Below, one piece after another: positions 39,587 through 51,274 of a stretch of DNA of 64,000 nt. Position numbers and translations under genes: made by a program. Source of the DNA: Dreissena polymorpha (lineage: Eukaryota > Mollusca > Bivalvia > Myida > Dreissenidae). The notes beneath the pieces are model-generated. The model had not been told where the DNA came from and did no database searches. It saw only the letters and a list, made by a program, of their open reading frames with translations. Position 1 is the stretch's first letter. Every line of letters begins with the position of its first letter. The stretch spans positions 70,879,658 to 70,943,657 of the forward strand of contig NC_068359.1 in the NCBI RefSeq assembly GCF_020536995.1. The letters run 5' to 3'.

Positions 39587-40132
39587 ATGACTGGGCAGTT
39601 TAATGATGAATACATGGATCAGCTGGAGTCCTGGCTTGGTACGGGCCCCAAGATCTTCACCCGCCTCTACCAAATAACCAGGGACGGTTGTAACGCTATA
39701 ACATTCCACCAGAAATGTGATAACCAGGGACCCACTGTGACAGTGCTGTACAACCAACATGGATCGGTGTATGGGGGATATGGGAGTGCGAGCTGGATCA
39801 GCAGCAGCGGCTCATATATAAAAGATTCAAACGCTTTCCTGTTTCAACTGAAATATTCAGGCACCGACCAATGCATAACGTTTCCAGTAACGAAGGCCGA
39901 CTCTGCAATGTATGCACTATCTTCATACGGGCCTATATTCGGCGCTGGACACGATCTTGTTACATTCAAGGACACAGTGAACAGCTCTGGTGGATATTTC
40001 GCTTTAAACGGCTCTACGAACTTCGGAATCAGCTTCAACACTCAAGGCCTCACTTTTGACAAAATAATAAATAACAATTTGAACGTCACCGAGTTAGAAG
40101 TTTACAGTATTACAGGTACAAGTGCGTTATGA
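39587..40132 (+). CDS. TLDc-domain exon of the + strand IFI44-like gene (open, 181 codons if unspliced)
   Basis: Begins MTGQFNDEYMDQLESWLG and ends in the TLDc beta-strand LNVTELEVYSITG. The stretch FHQKCDNQGPTVTVLYN..GGYGSASW is the TLDc core, and FALNGS..LNVTELEVY is its C-terminal part. TLDc domains occur in OXR1/TLDC proteins and at the N-terminus of IFI44/IFI44L. The natural donor is ACAG|GTACAAG at 40115/40116. If left unspliced the frame stops four residues later, giving a TLDc-only protein. About three quarters identical, by eye, to the - strand paralog's exon 1. A likely 5' UTR acceptor (CTTAAG) lies about 12 bp before the ATG. Confidence 0.85.
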   Translation: MTGQFNDEYMDQLESWLGTGPKIFTRLYQITRDGCNAITFHQKCDNQGPTVTVLYNQHGSVYGGYGSASWISSSGSYIKDSNAFLFQLKYSGTDQCITFPVTKADSAMYALSSYGPIFGAGHDLVTFKDTVNSSGGYFALNGSTNFGISFNTQGLTFDKIINNNLNVTELEVYSITGTSAL

Positions 40133-41694
40133 TCGGAATATGCCAATATATTTTCAATATAAACTGACATGCCTATAACAGCCTGATTTTTGTGTGTATT
40201 TTCCAATGATTGCTAATGAATGTTCGAAAAGAACAAATCCGCAACATTATACGACTTTTTTAAATTACAATTACAACATTTTAAATTTCAAAGTTATGAA
40301 ACTACATTAGCGTTTTTATCATTATCATATTACCTTTTCTATTGTGATTGTGAATATTGTTTTTTTTTTTTTTTAATTTGATAATAATCTTTCGCCATTT
40401 TATGATGATTAAAAGCGTTATGTTTGTATATATATTATGCACAGATGGGCATCGGAAGAATACTCCGACACAACTACCACAACCCTGGAGAACCAATCCT
40501 GAATGGAATGATGAGGTAAAGGTCAGAACTTATTAATGCAATGTTTTGACATGTTTTACCTTAAACAGGGGGTTGGGGCATGCGTGTACGGGAGCTTACC
40601 AGGTTTAAGTGAGGTAGGTTGGAACTTACTTCCAAGATGACGTCGTTTTCGTTTTGTTCATGAAGGAATAGCGGATATGTTCAACCGGTAAGCCACTTTA
40701 TATTCATATTACTTTTAAATGAGTTGGCCCTTTCTCTCTCTCTCAGTGTGTCGCAGTTTGTTATGATTCAAGATCGTAGGCGTCGGGTTAAAAAAGTAAT
40801 TGAAGGAAAACCGTCTACTAATATATGTCAACTTACTTGACCATCGAGAAATCGGACGTACACATATCATTTTCTCTTATGATACACAGTGTTGACGCAC
40901 GTGTACAGTAAAATATAACAAAAATCACGAGTTTGTTTATTTTCCCAACGCCGTTTCATCTCTGACAACTAATTAATTGAAAAAAAGGATTAACCCCTTT
41001 TTTGGAACTGACTTCCTTTTAAACATATTTTGGGACCTGGTTTCCAAATGACAAACAGCTATTTCCAATGTTTAAGAGCTCGACCCGAAATACATACCAA
41101 TCTTTAATAAGTTTATATGTGTACTTCAATATTATAGTTTTAAAGCAGAATGGATGGTGCAATATAAGTGTTTTATTAATTACGTTACTTACTGTAGAAT
41201 TATAATTATGCTGTACAAAAATCCTGCCGACCAGCTTAATCAATTCGTCTATTTTCAAGAGGATAGATTGTGGGGTGGCTGATATACGAGATAATAGCAT
41301 TTTTATATGTCCTTTTTAGTACTGTTTTAATTTATTTAACTTGTTTATTTAACGTATTTTATGACGTGTCGACCTTATTCTGATATGAACATTTTGTTTA
41401 ACCATTCTTTTTCTGTCTTTTCAGATGATGCATGTTAGAAACATGCATCTTTCGTTGCAGTATTTGTAATTAGGAATTAAAAATCAGCGTAGGACTAACA
41501 TGCCATGCCCCATTCATGGACCACGTGAGTTTAAATGTAGAATATGTCAGAAAGAATCATTCAACAGAGCCGGACTAAACAGAAAGATATACAGCTGATG
41601 TTTTTGTGTGTTTTTTTGTATTTTATTAAGTCTACATATACAATATATAATTTATATGAGTGCTACAAAATAACATGTTCTGTTTCATATATAT

Positions 41695-42060
41695 CATAAT
41701 GCTAGTTTCTAACGTTTTTCTGTTGAAATAAACCATTATCTGTGTTACGTCATTTCTTCCCACGATGTCTCTGCATACATGTTCAAGTGTATTTAGCACT
41801 TACATTCATGATTCAAAATTCATATGGGTCGGAATGAATTCGGTATGCATTGGACATATTAACACTACTTAAGATAAAACGTTTCGTTGCGTTTTTGTCA
41901 TGATGCTAGTTTCTCACGTTTTTAAATTTGAATAAAATAGTATCTGTCATTTCTTCCCACGATGTCTCTGCATACATTTTCAAGTGTATTCAGCACTTAC
42001 ATACATGATAACAAAATTGGGTTTGAATGAATTCATTATCCATTTGACATATTGACCTGT
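41695..42060. repeat. Diverged tandem duplication, period about 204 bp
   Basis: CATAATGCTAGTTTCTAACG (41695) and CATGATGCTAGTTTCTCACG (41899) begin parallel units that share CATTTCTTCCCACGATGTCT, CTGCATACAT and TTCAAGTGTATT. Internal to the TTAA element. Confidence 0.88.
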
Positions 42061-42761
42061 CTTAGGATTCGACGACAATGTTAGTAACAAACGAAATAAC
42101 ATACCTACGTGAACCAATACTTTGTTTCCTCAATACAACAGTCTTAAATAATATGTATTCACATATGTATGAAAGAGGAAAAAATACATGTATATATTGA
42201 TCACTTCTACTGAAATCATATCGTGTGTTGCATTGAAACAAATCTTTCTATCTACTATACGTTCACTTTTTGCGATGAATAATATATTCACCAAATCAGA
42301 ACTTGTTTACAAGAAGGTCATCGAAAATGTGCCACATCAAAGTTACATACATGTGTCAGTAATCGTTATTTTAAAAGCGTCAAATATCATTGAATTAAAT
42401 AAACATTTAACATTTGCAATATATAACATCCACTGATATGCATCTGCTAAAAAGCAAGCTTCATGTTTTATAAATTGCTTAAGGCATTCCGAAACGCATT
42501 AATGGTAGCGTTTGGTCACAACAACCTTATAATAGTATCGAACCGGCTTTACCCTTTTCTGTTTTTTATTACACGTGTATTACACGTATATGTCATTGTT
42601 GTGTACGTTTAACTGGCGTGTACTTCGACGTAAATTTGTTTTTGTTTGATTTCTGGGTTTTCATGTACTTTCCGCTTTCTGGAGCGTTACATACTTCGTA
42701 ACGCCATTTTTAATATCTTGGCATCCTCAACGTCTGTAACTAACGTCTTGATACCTGGAAA

Positions 42762-42823
42762 TAGTAAGCATAGCATTCCGTTTAGTAAGCATAGCATTCC
42801 GTTTAGTAAGCATATATTTCGTT
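42762..42823. repeat. 21-bp tandem repeat, three units
   Basis: TAGTAAGCATAGCATTCCGTT twice, then a changed third unit TAGTAAGCATATATTTCGTT. Confidence 0.93.
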
Positions 42824-45800
42824 TAAATATGTACATATCTGTTAAAATAAACCGGTAAGAATTCCACTGTGTAAATAATACCGTCAACTGCCTTATATTA
42901 CGCACACTTAATGTAAGCGTTCAGAATGTAAGAAAACATATAATAATACAAATTAAAAATAAAACAATTAATAAAAACGATAAAAAAATGATAACTCTTC
43001 ATCTTTGAAGAGATAATGCTTTCCAAAACATTCGCACCAATGCGGAATTCTTTCACGACTGTTATTTCGTTTAAAACCGTTTGACATAGGAAAGAGTTGT
43101 ATGTCATTTGGAAGTCGGGTCCCAAAATGTGTTTAAAATGAAGTCAATTCCAAAAAACGGGTTTAAACAAAAACAAAACAAAAACCTCGCCTTAACCCGG
43201 TTAGCGCCTGTATACGTATGCTCCTCTGTTAAATAACATTGAGAAAACAAGCGAAAAATAAAAACGCACTTAAATATATTGTTTATGTAATTTGCTTTTA
43301 ATCACAGGCTATTTAATAAAACTTACCTAAGATGCTAATCGGAGCGAACATTTTTAAGTGTCATACATAAGTATCATAAACAAAGTTAATAATTCTGACT
43401 AAAGTATCTGGAGAAGCTTACCGAGGACATCGTAGCGTTCAAAACTTCCGGTAAGCTGGGACGGGCAAGTCGAGCTTCTCTAACACCATCAACTCGGTGT
43501 TCAAGGGTCGTATCTCTCAAAGAGAGACCATGTGGGGTTGCTACCAATGGCATTACAATTGCGGTATGTCAGCATTTTAAAAACATTAGAAAGAAGTATG
43601 AAACCAATGTGACAGCGTTTATCCCATATTCAAATTGCAGTTAAATAGCAGAAAGACAATCAGTTAAGTGTTGTATAAGAATGATGCTGCCAATTTAACA
43701 ATAGATGAACGTTTGTGATAAAAAATTGAATATTTTAGAAAAAAATGATTGCATTTAGTTTAACAATCCACAAAATGTATGCCAATAGCGTCACTAGCTA
43801 CTTGTGAAATAATAAAAAATAAAACCCGAAAAATAACGTGTATGATTTTCTGGTGCTCCGTTGAATTTTCGGCTCTGTGACACACGTGGTCTAGAGGTCA
43901 ATCAGGGTATTGAGAGTTTTGAGTGCAACTACCTGCTAGATGGGAACATCCCAGATTTGTATCAGGTATTTTCCAAAATATATGTAGATATAAGAATGTA
44001 TTTTACTTTTACTTATCATGAAATTTGATACTGTAATGCCCGTTTGTAACATCATGTTGTTAAGACAAAACGTTCATGAGTCGACATGAGTAATTGCATG
44101 TAATAGACTATTTTCGAATGTCTTCACGAACGTTTATGGAAGGTTTAAATGCTTGACAGTTTAACCCAGTCGCTCCAATCAACCCCGATAATCCCTTGTT
44201 CGTACATCAACCAAAGTGTACAGAAAAGATTCACTGCGCTCTGTTTGTGATTGACGCTTCTACGATGAGCGACATACCTCAGAAATTGGTCAACAAGATG
44301 CACAGTTTCCAAAAACTTGTGAATCTAAAAGGTGAAATATAGTTGATCTACGCATTATTTTCTTACGATTATAGGATAGGGTAGGTCAAAGTTTGCCTTT
44401 GAGGTCTTATATATTTCGCAAGTAGACAGTTTTTCGCCATTGCAATTAGATACTGGTATTCGACTAAAAAATACAAAGTACTTCCATAAACAGAGTGGTA
44501 AAAGGGTTAGTATGTTTATTGATTTCGGATTAGTCTTTGTTCTTTGAAGATAACTTGTCATTCAAACTGAATGTACGTCTCCGAATTGTGACACGCTTCA
44601 TAGTCATACTGTTGTATAAGCGTTGACTTATTTTTCCAATTATATTAAAAATGGTTAATTGACGACCGTTTTTTTACAACTTTGTCTTTCTTATACATCT
44701 TTAACTTTATCTGATGTAATTACAATCACAGACATTATGTTCAAATGCATGAGTGCGAAACACATTATGTTTGCGTTGATCAGATTCAAGATGGTCGAAT
44801 GCGGAGGCATCATGACTGTTTTAAAAGAGCTTGTTCACAATTTGTTGGCATGACCATTTCCAATTTGTTGTCACACATTGAAAAATACACTAGGGAGTGA
44901 AAACAAAACACATACGACGTACGCAAACACTATAATACTAATTTGTTTATAATTGCTCATTATTTGTAAGTGCGAAAATTTATGTGTTTCACATGCCGAA
45001 CGATTGAGTAATTTTGAGAGTTTCAGTTGTTTTTGACATATTTTGCTTTATCACATGAAGTATCAAAATAGTGAAGTAATATGATTGCCCGGAAAGTCGA
45101 GAAGTGAAGGCGAAAGCCTCTTTATAAACAGATCACTGGTTCAATTTCACGTTGGATTGACTTTGTTGTGCATTCGAAAATTACATTGTTGATATAAAAC
45201 TGGAACTCATTTATTCTGTTTACATTTGTCAATTTGAAACAATCAATAAACATTTTCAAAAAGGCACACATTTGTGAACAAGTCATTTTAGAGTTTGAGG
45301 AGTGACAGATTCCCACGAACAGTTGACGATCATTACCAATAGTCCTTGCTGACCCAATGTTTTCGTCTTCAAATTTCATAATGACAAATTTGAGACACTT
45401 TTGCCTTTCCTCAGACTGATTGTCTAGCGAACTAAGTTTTCATCTTTGTCATACTTTTTTATGAAAATTTATACACTTCAAAAATTTGATGAATGTGAAC
45501 CTAGGACTCCATAAAATTAAACATAAGCCGATAAAAAGTTGTTTACAACATGCATTATTTTCATTCATTTAAGTTTAGTAAACATTCCATTTTCTTACTT
45601 CCTTTTCGAAAGCAGTAGTATCGTCTGCAAGGTGACTAACATCTTGGATAACACCGTGTCTAAAAACAAATACATCATCATTTGGACATGCACAACAAGA
45701 TGTTTGCAGTTACTGTATTGACATTTCATACAGACTGTTATATAACACTTATTTTGGAAACCTATGTTAATGTCAAAGTATGTGTGAGGGTTTAATCGGC

Positions 45801-46206
45801 TGCAGAATTTCTCCTCTTGTGTTCTGTAATTCTATTAGAGAACCTTGTTCACACAATATTGAATTGCTTGTTATCTATGATTTAAGGTATTCCACAAGCC
45901 GTTCTAATCACCAAAGTCGACCTTGTCTGTCAGGATGTGGCCAGTAACATTACCAACGTGTTCACCAGTAAGAAAATTGAGGCCGCTGTGGACAAAGCAT
46001 CCAACCTTCTTGTGTTGCCTAGAAACCATGTACTTCCGGTTAAAAACTATGAGCATGAGGTGCAGCTGGATGACAACATAAGCATCCTGGCGTTGCATGC
46101 ATTGGATCACATGCTGCGCGTTGCAGATGATTACATTCAAGTTCTTCAGTTGAAGATGGATGCGCGCAACGTCTCCAATGAGAACGCGGACAAACGGGGA
46201 CCATAA

Positions 46207-47035
46207 AAAAACGCACTGACAATTTTATTATTTAAAAAAATCATCGGCAACTTCTCAAAATTATGTAAAACGTAAAATTTATATTGTTGAAAATTTCAAT
46301 TTATAAATTGCAAATGTTTTAAGTTCTGTGTAATTGTTATCAATACATAATTTTGATCAATTTCCTAGTAAAATGGAAACAAATGCGTTAATTTTGAATT
46401 TATTTTAAATAAAAGTAACTCTCCTAATTACCGGTATCCGTAATACTGAACTTAATATTGAACTTAAGAGATAACAGTCACTTTTAATCGGTTTCTTATA
46501 ATGTACTGAAATGAAGGACTTCATATGTTTTGTGATAAATGCTTTTAAAACATATTTCATTTTTATGAATGTTCGTATTGAATGTTATGTTTTACATTAT
46601 ATCTCTTTCAGGTATTTTCGATTGTGACAATTCATTGCCGTTGACTTTATAATTTATAATTAGCCTCACAGCCTTTGCAATGCATTTGAAATAGTAAAAC
46701 ATTACAATTATTCATTATGAACATAAACAAATATGATTAAAAATTTTAAGTAAGATTTGTTATAATTACCACTCACGGCTGTTACCTTACTGAAAGTGTT
46801 GTTAGGTATGACTCGCATTACGCTGATAACACATACATTTTAATATTTGTAAACAACACATATAGTTTAATTGTGCATCTTTTAATTATATGCGTAATAC
46901 GTTTTTGAAAGATACATTAATTTAAATTGTCTATATTGTTGCAATACATCTACCAGAAGAACTAACTGTATTGCATTCATTTTAATAGTTTAAACATGGT
47001 AATTAATTATAATGATAATTTGTCACAATAGTAAT
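46207..47035. other. 3' flank of the + strand IFI44-like gene, nothing recognised
   Basis: AT-rich. ATTTTAAATAAAAG near 46400 could serve as a polyadenylation region. No gene. Confidence 0.45.
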
Positions 47036-47367
<332 letters not shown>

Positions 47368-47369
47368 TA

Positions 47370-48109
47370 ATAATAATAATCGTTTTATAATAATAATAAT
47401 TAGAGGAAGAATAAGATGATGATGAAGAAACACAAAGTCAAATTGTAGACAATTCAAATATTAGTAACTAGCATACAAATAAATCTCTAAGTTAGTACTT
47501 TTCCGTGTATATCACAATATAAAACTTAAAGCGTATCAAGAACAAATACCGGCTGCATGACTTCTTTTATGATATTAACCAAAGTATGCTATTACATAAT
47601 TATTACGTTTATTAGACTGGCAAGGCGATCTCTATTTCTGTTACGCTCCCGACCGACAAATTAACGTCAACGTTGAACATTACGATTAAAGGAAATATGA
47701 TATCATACACTCACACTATTGATCCATTAAATAGCGTTTCAACTGATTGGGCTTCGAACAAAAGATTTTGGTAAACTTAGTATAAATTTCGTTTGTTAAA
47801 AGCTTTTAAATGTTTGGATACATTATTTTAATCTGCATGTATTAAAAAAGATTGACGGCGGATAATGACTGTTGCTATTTTATTGTTAATATGTAACACA
47901 ATTAAATTAGAAGTTGTTTCTTTACGTTTGTGTCAATCTGAAAAAAGGTAAATGATAAAAGACGGTATGAAAACTTACGCCGAACATTATTATTTAAGAA
48001 AATGTGTGCAATATATTCTGTGTTAATATACATGCGGAAAGAGGAGTCTAGAAGGTAACGTTCTATATTTAAAAGACACATTTTACAATAACCTGGCAGA
48101 CAATTAAAA
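47370..48109. other. 5' flank of the TRIM-like gene
   Basis: AT-rich, no recognised element. A possible acceptor (ACCTGGCAG|ACAATT) about 15 bp before the ATG at 48110 suggests a non-coding first exon upstream that I cannot place. Confidence 0.45.
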
Positions 48110-49825
48110 ATGGCGGCAACATTTTGTGACCCGTGTAAAACAAGGTCAAGATCATTGGTCGCTTCATTCTGGTGTCCGTTTTGTCGCGAGGCGTTTTGTA
48201 AAGTGTGTAACCAGTTTCATCAGACTATGAAACTAACGAAGACCCACGAGGTTCGTCCAATCGGGGACCTAAACCCTCGCGAGCGGGAAACTAGTGCAAG
48301 GTCATCGGGATACAACCTTGACTCTAATTTGACCTCTATGAACTTTAACGAGAAAACGCAGTTACGCGCAATCGATAACATATTGGTAGTGATGGACAGT
48401 TTGAGTGACACGTCTTTGACATTAAAGAAGATGTTCTTTGATCTGAAAATGCAAAACGAGTCGGGGAAAGTTGAATGCCAGCGTAAAGTGTCGCTGTTTC
48501 GAGACCGCCTTAAACGTCTTGCAGACGACTTCGAACGTCACATCACGGCAGAATTGGAGTACGCGCAGCAGTCGGAAAATACGCAGATCGACGCAAAAAT
48601 CGAAGAGTGTGAAAATATATTCAACGCCATTGAAATGTCCAAGGACCTATCGCAAGGGATGAAAAGGGAATACATCACTCCTCAGACAATTCACAAAGTG
48701 AACGCTGCACGACAAAGATGAAACGAGTACAAGTACACACTCCAGCGTATTCACAGCCGACTGCAACCCGTACATTATGATCTCGCCATAGACCGCAATG
48801 TTTCCGATGCCCTTAACACCTCCCCCGGTGTCATTGGCAAAGTACAAGTAACCCACGAGAATGACGACCTGTTTGACGATCGTGAGACAAGGAACGCAGA
48901 GATGTCGAGACGTGCAAGCATCGTTTCAACAACTTCGACAACGTCGACTAGAATGACCAAACAACCGACACAGACCACATTCCGGCTAACCTTAACTGAG
49001 CATGCACAGAAGCTCCATGAAATTCGCCTGCACCGGAAGGACGATCAGGATGAGCCTATGATAACCTCCATATGTTCTCTTAACAATAACCACTTTATAA
49101 CTCTTGACCGAAGTAACAACAAGCTGCTATTGGTGCATCAAGACGGGATTATAATTACGCAGTACGTTTTCACCAGCCAAATATGGGACATGACGCTTGT
49201 GGATTCGTTAACTGTGGCCGTTACAGTTCCGGACAACGATACGATCGTAATGGTGAAGGAAAGCAACAACAACCTTTGCGCGGAGAGTTTAATCAAAACC
49301 AGCAATATATGCTATGGTATCTGCGCCATAGAGGGCTTTATAGTGGTTACGGTCAAAGGTGGTTACGTGAAAATAGTCACAAAGGCCGGCGAAGAGGTGG
49401 CGTCATTACGTCACAACCACCGCGGCGAGCTTTTATTCACAGACCCGCAGCACGTTGAAACCAACCGCGATCAGAACGAGCTGTACGTCACTGACTACAC
49501 GCTCCACACGCTGACGGCTTTGGTACTCACGGGCGTTAAAATCGACTCGCAACCGAAATTTATTTTCCGTAGCAACGAGTTACGAAACCCAACCGGTCTT
49601 TGTCTTGATATCAACGGCAACATTTACGTGTGCGGTTTTGCCTCTCACAACGTCCTTAAGGTGTCGCCGGACGGTGTTCTGCTTTTTGCCGTCTTGACCT
49701 GCGCCATTAACCCACATGCTTTGGCGCTTACGGTGACGGAAGACCAGATGCTTGTATCGACCCTCTCTAGTGGCGGAGGGCGAAGCAAACACATGCAGAA
49801 CGTCCTGGAGGTGTTTAAAATATGA
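48110..49825 (+). pseudogene. TRIM-like protein: B-box, coiled coil, beta-propeller, with one in-frame UGA
   Basis: One coding exon of 571 codons plus stop, continuous except for TGA at codon 204 (48719-48721). Residues 6-46 form a B-box zinc finger with ligands C6, C9, C22, C25, C30, C33, H37, H46. About 75-200 is charged and helical (RDRLKRLADDFERHITAELE), a coiled coil. About 300-571 has repeated strand patterns such as NELYVTDYTLHTLTAL, GLCLDINGNIYVCGF and HNVLKVSPDGVLLF, typical of NHL/SMP-30-type six-bladed propellers. There is no RING. Bivalves have many such RING-less TRIM-like genes, and vertebrate relatives act in ubiquitin and antiviral signalling. After the UGA 368 codons stay open, so the break is recent, polymorphic, an assembly error, or read through. 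Moderately GC-rich compared with its flanks, as a real gene would be. Confidence 0.85.
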
Positions 49826-50829
49826 TGTCTAAGTACTGAGAGAAGTGTCTGTGATATTTGATAACCTGACTGTAGCATTCAGATTGTTGTAAAGTGGTTT
49901 GAACTAAAATCGTTTTGATTTGATAATTCAAGATGTTAATATGGTTTTATATCATGATTTTTCTAAGATAAGCATGGGTAAAAGTAAGTTCGCAATGTTG
50001 AACACACTATACGAATGACACGCGTTGTGCAAAAATGAGCCTTAAGCCAAATTCTAACAGTTTAGCGTCAGTAATGCCTCTGTTTCAGAATACTCTTATC
50101 AATAGAACTGTCAGGTTATGAGACCTCTAAACCTAGTGTGTCTTTTAAGCGGACCGGCGAGCACCTGACCAGGCTTGTCTGAATTTAAGCAGGCCGCATG
50201 AGCATAGTACCCAATATCGCAATATGTGACTCAAATTGTCGTTGAGTTTGTTTGTTAATTATTCATGAAAAGCAAGCTTTTTAATTGATTCGTTTAATCC
50301 TCATTGAATAAATCAAATATATTTATATATTAAATAAAATGTTAATATATTTAGTTTTAGTGTATGAATTGAATTTCTTTATAATTCACTGTTGTAGAAA
50401 TTGAGGAGTCACATGATTGAATAGTATACTAAAACATTATTTGCAAGTGTGCCTTTAAGCAATTATATGCATTATTTATAATATTCAACAGATTGACACG
50501 CATGTTAAGTTAGTTTTGTCATCGTGTTGCAGGGTCAAGCCCTTCATTGTTCCCCAACCTGTTTAACCACATCTTACTAGATCTCATAAATCAAAGCAAT
50601 TGTTTGTAATGGTAAAAAGACATTGACTTGAAATCCGAGACGCGTGAAGTATATCCACACGACTGATCGTTTATAGCATTATATTACTGATCGCACAACA
50701 CTACATCTTAACATTTATAAAGTACCCATTAAAAGTGTTTGTATGTCCAAAATTAGTACACATTTTTTCGAAATAAAGATATATGGAAAGTATATAGCAG
50801 ACTTACGCAATTAGCAGCAAAACGAGCTC
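49826..50829. other. 3' flank of the TRIM-like gene, nothing recognised
   Basis: AT-rich. Possible polyadenylation signals (GAATAAATC near 50307, AAATAAAATG near 50332). Confidence 0.45.
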
Positions 50830-51066
50830 TGGGAAAACGAAGCTTAATGTATGAGCGTAAACTCTCGTCCAAAATTATCCTGTGCATACACAGGCTAATA
50901 AGAACACATATTTATGGTATTTTTCGTTTAAAGAAAGTTTCTTTTTTTTTGGAAAAATCCAGTTTAGGCGGAAATTGTGGTCCCCGATTAGCCTATGCGG
51001 ACTGCGAATCCCAATCTGGAACGAATCTTCACGCACATGCATTTTGCCCCGTTTTCCCATTGTGAG
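50830..51066. mobile_element. Degenerate hairpin MITE, 'GTCGTCCCAGATTAG' family
   Basis: Diverged arms: GGGAAAACGAAGCTTAATGT..CTCGTCC on the left, and ATCTGGAACGAATCTTCACGC then GCATTTTGCCCCGTTTTCCC on the right. The inner CCCCGATTAGCCTATGCGGA matches the longer form at 10578-10842. An old copy. Confidence 0.75.
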
Positions 51067-51274
51067 GCTCTTTAATATAAACAAATGGAAACTTTAGCCG
51101 CAGAGAAAACAATTAATGCATGTGGTCCTCGATTTGTAGCCAGGAACGAATTTCCAAACAGTTTTACGCACAAACAAATATACTTGATAGGCCGCACAAA
51201 TACACAAGCAACTAATAACACATAATTACAACGGTTGTCACCGACTTGAACAATCAATCCTGATCATTGGGGGG
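51067..51274. other. Short non-coding stretch
   Basis: No feature seen. Confidence 0.4.

Larger units (their letters stand above)
40990..43166. mobile_element. TTAA-flanked 2.2-kb non-autonomous element inside an intron
   Basis: Left end TTAA-CCCCTTTTTTGGAACTGACT (40990 on) and right end AGTCAATTCCAAAAAACGGG-TTTAA (to 43166) are inverted repeats extending about 75 bp inward (CCAAATGACAAACAGCT against its complement near 43095). TTAA at both ends is the target duplication. It contains a 204-bp tandem duplication (41695-42060), a 21-bp tandem repeat (42762-42823) and the repeat shared with 19341-19463. No transposase. It fills most of intron 2 of the + strand IFI44-like gene, and the - strand paralog has only a 216-bp intron there. 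Confidence 0.8.
39587..46206 (+). pseudogene. IFI44-like TLDc-GTPase gene, + strand paralog, decaying
   Basis: Six exons can be matched one for one to the intact paralog at 54803-60674: 39587-40115, 40445-40515, 43405-43563, about 43849-43965, 44160-44331, 45897-46206. Exon 1 is a full TLDc domain; exon 2 holds PWRTNPEWNDE; exon 5 and exon 6 (TKVD guanine-specificity motif) are open with good splice sites. Exon 3 lacks the P-loop: 40 bp covering it are gone and one base is gained further on, so the frame resumes at ERPCGVATNGITIA, but with no Walker A. Exon 4 keeps CDTRGLE but I find no acceptor AG, and a stop lies just upstream in frame. GTP binding should be lost. A 2.2-kb transposon sits in intron 2. 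It could survive as a short TLDc protein. Confidence 0.82.

Noticed and set aside
49183-49458. 91-codon frame inside the TRIM-like propeller region, different frame
   Set aside because: Shadow of the real reading frame; Gly/Arg-rich out-of-phase translation.
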